From JADKIH01 sp031367345 (GTDB lineage Bacteria; Bacteroidota; Bacteroidia; AKYH767-A; 2013-40CM-41-45), in NCBI GenBank assembly GCA_031367345.1, contig JANLPR010000085.1, forward strand, positions 1 through 30,803: a stretch of 30,803 nucleotides of DNA. Reading direction: 5' to 3'. The notes beneath the pieces are model-generated. The model was not told the origin of the DNA. It saw only the letters and a program-made list of their open reading frames with translations, and did no database searches. Each line of letters opens with the position of its first letter. The stretch's first letter is position 1. Position numbers and translations under genes: made by a program. Positions 27,101 to 30,803 of the stretch are shown one piece after another.

Positions 27101-30100
27101 TACTGATGTAATTTTTGTAACAGAAGTTGCAGGTGGTACAGGTGAAGTAGTTGGAATTGATAATGTATGTTTCAGTCCACAGACATTTACAGTTAGCTGT
27201 AACTTGACGCATGTAGGATGTCATTATACTGTCGGTGTCAATATTGTTAACAACGGAGCATGCCAAAACTTCCAGTATCAGTGGAGCAATGGATCACATG
27301 AACCATTCATTGAAAATGCAGCACCGGGAACTTATTGCGTAAAAGTACTAAGTTGTTGTGGCTGTATTGATTCATGTTGTGTAACAGTTCCATTTGATTC
27401 GTCGGTGGTGGTTGTTACCGACACAGTTTATCATATTGGTTGTGATAGCATTTATGGAGCGATAAAAATGTTTGTAAGCGGAGGTATTCCTCCATATACA
27501 TATTCATGGAATACCGGAGCTACAACATCTGAAGTTTACAATTTAGATGCAGGATTCTATAATATTATAATCACCGATTCAGTTGGATGCGAAACAATTG
27601 TTCATGATACTGTACGAGTAGAAACGAATTGTGGATGCAATTCAACCCCACCGCCACCGCCACCAACAATTACAGTGAACAGTATTGTTCCTGATAGCTG
27701 TAACAGTCATGGTTGTATAAAATTAAGTTTTACCGGATGTTGTTTGAGATATGGTTACATTTATCATAACCCTTGTAATACTGCATTAGTCGACACAGTT
27801 GGACCATCATTAGATTCAACAATTTTCTGTAATCTAAAAGCAGGTACATATACAATAATTGTAAAAGACCCTTGCGGGAATATTGCTACGGAAACTGTTA
27901 CTATTCCTTCTGTAGCGCCACCATTATTAGCATTTGTTACCTATGCAAATTGTGGAAGTCAAGTATGTGTTGGAGTAGAGGGTGGTTGCGGACCGTACAC
28001 TTATTTGTGGTCAAATGGAGAAACAAATTCTTGTATTTCAAATTATATAGACTGTGTTGATTTGATGGTTACAGTTACCGATGCAAATGGTTGTTCGTTT
28101 ACATTAGTAGTAACTCCGCCACATTTCACATTCGATAATGTAGTGAACCCAACTTGCTGCCAAGCAAATGGAAGTTTGTGCGCTACTGTATGCTTTGGTC
28201 AGGCACCATATTTCTATTCATGGAGTAATGGAGCAACGACGCAATGTATAACAGGACTTGCAGCTGGTTCTTATTGTTTAACTATTACAAATGCAAACGG
28301 TCAGCAGGCTACATGTTGTTACACATTAACTCCGGGAGGAGTAACACCGCCAAACGTACACTTCGATGTATTGAACTGCGGAGCGTTGGTAAATGCATAC
28401 ATAGAAAACAATGGTTGTCCATATACCTATCATTGGCAAAACGGAAGTACACAACCGTTCTTCGAAGGAGCACATTCGTGTGATTCACTTACGTTAACGA
28501 TTGTGATGTGCGATGGCAGTGAATATACGCATGGCTTCAGAGTGCCGGGCGTTATTCCAACACTCACACCTGTTGATTGTCACACCGGCTTCGGATCAAT
28601 CTGTGTGGCAACAGAATGTTTCCATTGTCCAGTCGTGTCATACGAATGGGCACCGATCATTGCAGGCAATGTAATTAATCAGGCCTGTTATTCAAACATT
28701 CCATCGGGCATTTATACCGTGTGTATTCAGGATTCATGTGGCAACAGAGTTTGTTGCACGTTCTATCTTCCGCCGGGCGATTCAGCACAAATTGTTCACG
28801 TAACAGATACGGTTTATAATATCGGTTGCGATAATCCAAACGGCGGCATCGATGTAGCAGTGGCCGGAGGTTATCCGCCATTCACCTACAGCTGGAGCAA
28901 TGGAGCCACGACACAAAATCTCACAAATCTGGCAGCAGGCAATTACACGTTGACGATCACCGATTCAATCGGATGTATTACGATCGTTCATGATACAGTA
29001 GTTGTGGGTAATGATTGTGATTGCAGCGGACCACAAGCCGTTCTTCCAACGATCAATGTGATCAGCGTAGATCCTGACGAATGCAATGGCACGGGTTGTA
29101 TTCACGCAACCTTTACGGGCTGTTGTTTGTGGTATAGTTATACGTACATCAATCCATGCAATTCGCTTTTATCTTATAGTCATGCGCAAACAAAAGATTC
29201 AACGATCTTCTGTAACCTGAATGCCGGCACATACATCTTGTATGTTCAAGATGGCTGTGGGAATATCGTTCAACAAACAGTAGTAGTACCATCAAGTGCA
29301 CCACCATTAACAGGATTGATTACGTATTCAAATTGTGGAACGGGTGCTTGTGTAATAGCACAAGGTGGTTGCGGACCGTATACGTACGATTGGTTAGGCG
29401 GAGCAACTTCAGAGTGTATTCCATTGAACAATCCATGTACATCACTCTATGTAACGATTACCGATAGTAGAGGATGTTCAACAATAGTTTATCTGACAGC
29501 ACCGGGAATATCTTTTACGAATGTGGTGAATCCAACATGTTGTCAAGCGAATGGAAGTTTGTGTGTGAATGCCTGCTTCGGACAAGGACCATTAACGTAC
29601 TTGTGGAGTAATGAAGCAACGACTCAGTGTATTTCAAATTTAGCAGCAGGAACATATTGTGTCACGATCACCAATGGTGTTGGATTACATGTTACATGTT
29701 GTTACACATTAACAGAAGCTCCTATTCATCCGCCAACTGTTTCATTCAATTACAGTAATTGTGGATCATCAGTTATGCCAGTAATCACAAATCTTGATTG
29801 TGAAAGTTATACTTATCATTGGGAGAATAATTCTACATCGCTTGTTAGAGAGAATTTAACAGCATGTGATTCTATTACATTCTCAATAGTATTGTGTAAT
29901 GGTCAACAAATAAATTATGGATTCAGAGTACCTGCACTTTTCCCAACAATTACTCCGGTCAATTGTGCAACAGGATTAGGAATGATATGTGTTCCTATAA
30001 ATTGTTTCAGATGTCCACCATACACTTACTACTGGTCGAATGCACCGGCAGGATCAGAAAACGGTACATCATGTTTGGTTGCACCACCTGGAATTTACAA

Positions 30101-30803
30101 TGTTTGTATAACCAATGCATGTGGAGATGTGATTTGTTGTCAGGTGATTCTTCCAAACGTTACCAGTGGAATTCAAGTTTCAGCAACAACAGTTAATCCG
30201 CTTTGCTTAGGTGGAAACGGAACAATCACTGTTTCTGCAACGGGCGGTACTCCGCCTTATGTAGGAACAGGCGTTTATAATGTTGGAGCCGGTACATATA
30301 CGTACATTGTTACCGATGCAAATGGATGCACAGGAACAGTAACTGTAACATTACAGCCGGGCGCTGAAATTTCAATTCATATTTCAAACACACCAATATT
30401 ATGTTTTGGAGGAACGTCACAGGTAACTGTTAGTGCAACCGGAGGTACAGCACCTTATCAAGGTACTGGCGTGTTCAATGCGCAAGTAGGAACGCACACA
30501 TATATTGTAACAGATGCAAACGGTTGTTCAACATCCACATCAATCACAGTAACTCAGCCGACAGCTTTAGTAGCTTCGTCATCAGCAACTGCAATTGCAT
30601 GTAATGGTGGCTCAGCAACAGTAACAGTTTCTGCAACAGGTGGCACAGGTGCTTACACAGGTACAGGTACATTCACAGTAGTAGCAGGAACATATAACTA
30701 CAACGTAACAGATGCAAACGGTTGCAGTAGCAGTGTAACAATAACAATTACACAACCGGCACCGATTGTTATTTCAGTCAATGCAACACCGATAAATTGT
30801 TAT
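21138..30803 (+). CDS. giant cysteine-rich secreted PKD/SprB-repeat protein (3' end outside window)
   Basis: This frame runs open from ATG 21138 to the window edge, 3222 codons without a stop. A second in-frame ATG at 21210 directly precedes the signal peptide (MKTSISAKMLVFFLFLLMGK, cleavage after YAQ near 21290) and may be the true start. In order, numbered from 21138: a SprB-like unit (~80-134), a HYR-like unit (~138-223; YPLGTTVVKWWV), a PKD domain near 265 (WNFGNG), about fifteen PKD/Ig-like modules to ~1820 (e.g. WNWSFGDAGTS near 795, WDFGDGG near 1124), a non-repeated segment (~1825-2015), two copies of a 462-residue block (2094-2555, 2556-3011), and 66-residue SprB-type repeats from 3012. 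Cys is unusually frequent, often as CC. A T9SS tail would lie beyond the window. It resembles SprB-type gliding or surface adhesins; the exact role is unknown. The neighbouring LytTR system may regulate it. Confidence 0.88.
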   Translation, partial: MIQFYSTHQNKKTNDNFLKEERPLMKTSISAKMLVFFLFLLMGKLTSVYAQGPLTVVKDPLCNTNCCSAVMPCSCSAGVLVTGGLPPYSILVLGGSGPVGTTACVSSLCPGVYTFIVRDANNVTVQLQVNVGASCCHLNCRDTSFCFGLPDSLIVLVPPTYRDTSSGSTGGTGQGGAGTDCVFDSMWNNSPGIYPLGTTVVKWWVRQPNGSIDSCTQNVIRNPPTPYAINFTTSPPIVSGVINICNGQPITFNDLSTGTTGRLWNFGNGFYSSNANHTEPAWHYPPGTYYDTLTVFDDCGSPHDTAFTVIVDSASGPDIYCISVVCPGDTVTYHTNANCTNYTWAVTGGTFNPVPTATSDSARVIWGAGPAGTISLSVSGCTPPSTCTNATIKTVDIVPATLPVSGDTIVCAGSTSTYCIQCIPGNTHSWELLPSLAGTVTGNGTCCVTIHWNPTFFGIVTLKVNYQNVLTGQGCNLPDGSCSHDPGCGGFGLITINVKPNFGISGPLKVCPGVVSAPFNGMNLTSNTIEPNTSWKLVTPSATVIPFATTSLFNTYTWNAGPGIYLLTAYAPPGVYCTDSAMTTVEVVQVLTPNIITGPDTVCAGQPYYFSTAPNMSGVTYTWNVVGGIINPPINTSSVSITWSPGGGTVSVYQTMTAAPGCVSNSTASFVVKTWPNFPLPTITASASLACVKSSITYSIPTPLISNGTYTWSIVPATAGNIITANGLSFVTINWVNAGTPPIVKLKISRCYEDSVMLPVNLFPLPLVPSISYLPLNPCINDLVSFTTSSPGPIWNWSFGDAGTSTLTNPTHTYTSSGDFSIQLYVTNAAGCSDTAKTTIHVDTVPVLPNITGPSNVCLGTTTSYTFIEPLFPGASYDWSLSAPALGSVIGNSPNTYTIKWNTPGTDTVRLHIQATCLDTILRFVVKVNPLPTPGIGIPSPSCIGAPLTFTGTGGVNYNWSFAGGSPPSSIVNNPVVTYGSTGTFAVSLSVINANGCTASVNSTITIHPLPLAIITGPSKVCAWPATVTMAAVNQAGYSFAWTPSGITPSITQTISTPTTFSCVVTNAFGCTNTSNSITVFQAPCTGTAPPGCTLADTIDFTTAPPICLSETFTSFGPATLLGWDFGDGGTAGNTSPVSHTYAIPGIYKVIVYGISTGTNSSGGVCIDTFPVEHIITVPFDLSFTKTFACNGVGVMQVNFANTSLYVGNAASYNWTWYDVTTSTTIASTAFPAPITLSPGTHVITLSAFDPVTLGTCSVTNTIVVPIPIVANFNISTPICQGSAALFTDLSVNIANEASRLFNNGNGATGNTNPSSLIYANSPGPFTASLTVTDIYGCTSVASQNVTVLTPIAGSIIVAPGTCDSVQLTASGLGPYTWQFISPPPFPTNPVWVKTSGFYKVTGTDINGCPYTAGPVQVTILRSPTVTITGQTTYCQGEPLAIKTSAAGVSFAWVKMPGSIPVGTNSPNLGIIPVGTGIQTYMVTVTSANGCTAAASYNVFIDAVPSSAIIVASGPLTFCDGDSIKLSVSPTGATYLWSKSPTPALTAPANASPNLYVKVSGTYSVIVQTASGCPFPAIAPVTITVNPKPIANITGDTVLCEGEQLQLQTPPVGGGTYLWAGPVATGTNNPFIVPNMQLTDGGPYTVIVTNSFGCTQSDTITVIVNPAPVTPVITSNPAGVLCEGQLITFNATPIPAPLVVYTWSTGQIGTSITAAMQGNYFVTATNQFGCKAVSNILTIHPLPDLSCVPSGCYEFCNECATVLIPGPFGFASYTWEKLVGPTFVFYSATQNLTVLPPGGMFRLIASNSWGCSDTSDTLKITFRDCCSPIIDVVACVDTSCQDFTNGMLNNFGPYILEPNVNVITNNVAGQYAGDVYIQATDLPGASAVKADTLFHGKWCCGKFSYDFKIFNDGLTSTVNVQPQFKIWNSVLNKGFIFTSSQVVNENSPWKKIAACTSIDTFPTANAGGSWAPIAPATIADWQAVASNVTDVIFVTEVAGGTGEVVGIDNVCFSPQTFTVSCNLTHVGCHYTVGVNIVNNGACQNFQYQWSNGSHEPFIENAAPGTYCVKVLSCCGCIDSCCVTVPFDSSVVVVTDTVYHIGCDSIYGAIKMFVSGGIPPYTYSWNTGATTSEVYNLDAGFYNIIITDSVGCETIVHDTVRVETNCGCNSTPPPPPPTITVNSIVPDSCNSHGCIKLSFTGCCLRYGYIYHNPCNTALVDTVGPSLDSTIFCNLKAGTYTIIVKDPCGNIATETVTIPSVAPPLLAFVTYANCGSQVCVGVEGGCGPYTYLWSNGETNSCISNYIDCVDLMVTVTDANGCSFTLVVTPPHFTFDNVVNPTCCQANGSLCATVCFGQAPYFYSWSNGATTQCITGLAAGSYCLTITNANGQQATCCYTLTPGGVTPPNVHFDVLNCGALVNAYIENNGCPYTYHWQNGSTQPFFEGAHSCDSLTLTIVMCDGSEYTHGFRVPGVIPTLTPVDCHTGFGSICVATECFHCPVVSYEWAPIIAGNVINQACYSNIPSGIYTVCIQDSCGNRVCCTFYLPPGDSAQIVHVTDTVYNIGCDNPNGGIDVAVAGGYPPFTYSWSNGATTQNLTNLAAGNYTLTITDSIGCITIVHDTVVVGNDCDCSGPQAVLPTINVISVDPDECNGTGCIHATFTGCCLWYSYTYINPCNSLLSYSHAQTKDSTIFCNLNAGTYILYVQDGCGNIVQQTVVVPSSAPPLTGLITYSNCGTGACVIAQGGCGPYTYDWLGGATSECIPLNNPCTSLYVTITDSRGCSTIVYLTAPGISFTNVVNPTCCQANGSLCVNACFGQGPLTYLWSNEATTQCISNLAAGTYCVTITNGVGLHVTCCYTLTEAPIHPPTVSFNYSNCGSSVMPVITNLDCESYTYHWENNSTSLVRENLTACDSITFSIVLCNGQQINYGFRVPALFPTITPVNCATGLGMICVPINCFRCPPYTYYWSNAPAGSENGTSCLVAPPGIYNVCITNACGDVICCQVILPNVTSGIQVSATTVNPLCLGGNGTITVSATGGTPPYVGTGVYNVGAGTYTYIVTDANGCTGTVTVTLQPGAEISIHISNTPILCFGGTSQVTVSATGGTAPYQGTGVFNAQVGTHTYIVTDANGCSTSTSITVTQPTALVASSSATAIACNGGSATVTVSATGGTGAYTGTGTFTVVAGTYNYNVTDANGCSSSVTITITQPAPIVISVNATPINCY
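27417..30170 (+). repeat. tandem duplication of ~1.38 kb inside the giant gene
   Basis: Copy 1 is 27417-28802 (1386 nt) and copy 2 is 28803-30170 (1368 nt). Both follow the same order: TDTVYxIGCD, PPxTYSWxxGATT, the (I/H)xxxFTGCC segment, DSTIFCNLxAGTY, GGCGPYTYxW, NPTCCQANGSLC, YTYHW, CDSxTxxIVxC, GFRVP. The nucleotide sequences have diverged but remain readily alignable. Copy 2 leads directly into the 198-bp repeats. Confidence 0.85.
30171..30803 (+). repeat. 198-bp SprB-like tandem repeats
   Basis: Units begin at 30171, 30369, 30567 and 30765, exactly 198 bp (66 aa) apart. Each carries a Cys-x-GG start, VSATGGTxPYxGTG, AGTYxYxVTDANGC and a closing QP. The pattern matches the SprB repeat family of Bacteroidota surface adhesins. 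The array continues beyond the window. Confidence 0.9.

Noticed and set aside
21598..30196. Several 60-160 codon frames on both strands within the giant gene
   Set aside because: They are out of frame with a continuous 3222-codon coding sequence, have biased composition typical of shadow frames, and lack recognisable domains.

Overview
The window looks like a chromosomal segment of a Bacteroidota (Bacteroidetes) bacterium, probably a gliding or surface-adhesin-rich environmental lineage. Three things point there: type IX secretion (T9SS) C-terminal sorting domains, a two-component-propeller/LytS-type histidine kinase paired with a LytTR regulator, and weak Shine-Dalgarno signals with A/T-rich start regions. 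The DNA is AT-rich. Every intact gene I can support is on the + strand. I see no rRNA, tRNA or CRISPR array.

Layout. (1) 1-1968 is a decayed zone: one small intact SRPBCC/AHSA1-type gene (591-974), a REP-like double hairpin, a broken IS200/REP-associated (Y1) transposase, and the first ~78 codons of an alpha/beta hydrolase that stops at its HGNGGS motif. (2) 1969-16018 is a block of five secreted-protein genes: a small T9SS-sorted protein, three tandem full-length paralogs of ~900 aa built like phage tail spikes or fibres (Bacteroidota N-terminal domain, 26-residue repeats, AGGVGIGK-type repeats, a conserved hydrophobic Cys-containing segment, a C-terminal GDYAEY domain resembling the tail-spike intramolecular chaperone/Peptidase_G2 group, and coiled coils), and a 1689-aa T9SS-sorted protein with FN3 and Ig/PKD-like repeats. 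A strong hairpin terminator closes the block. (3) 16397-16866 is a Fic-family pseudogene whose catalytic core is deleted. (4) 17055-20770 is a sensor kinase plus LytTR response regulator pair. (5) 20771-21137 holds a 20-bp-period direct repeat resembling a LytTR operator and an IS3-type OrfA remnant. (6) From 21138 to the window end one reading frame stays open for 3222 codons: the 5' part of a giant, cysteine-rich secreted PKD/SprB-repeat protein, containing a 462-residue tandem duplication and 66-residue SprB-like repeats.

Working model (inference): the genes at 1969-16018 encode a co-expressed set of cell-surface fibres and adhesins, and the kinase/regulator pair may control the adjacent giant adhesin through the direct repeat. 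The most noteworthy items are the triplicated tail-spike-like proteins without a T9SS tail, the giant incomplete Cys-rich gene, and the candidate LytTR site in front of it.
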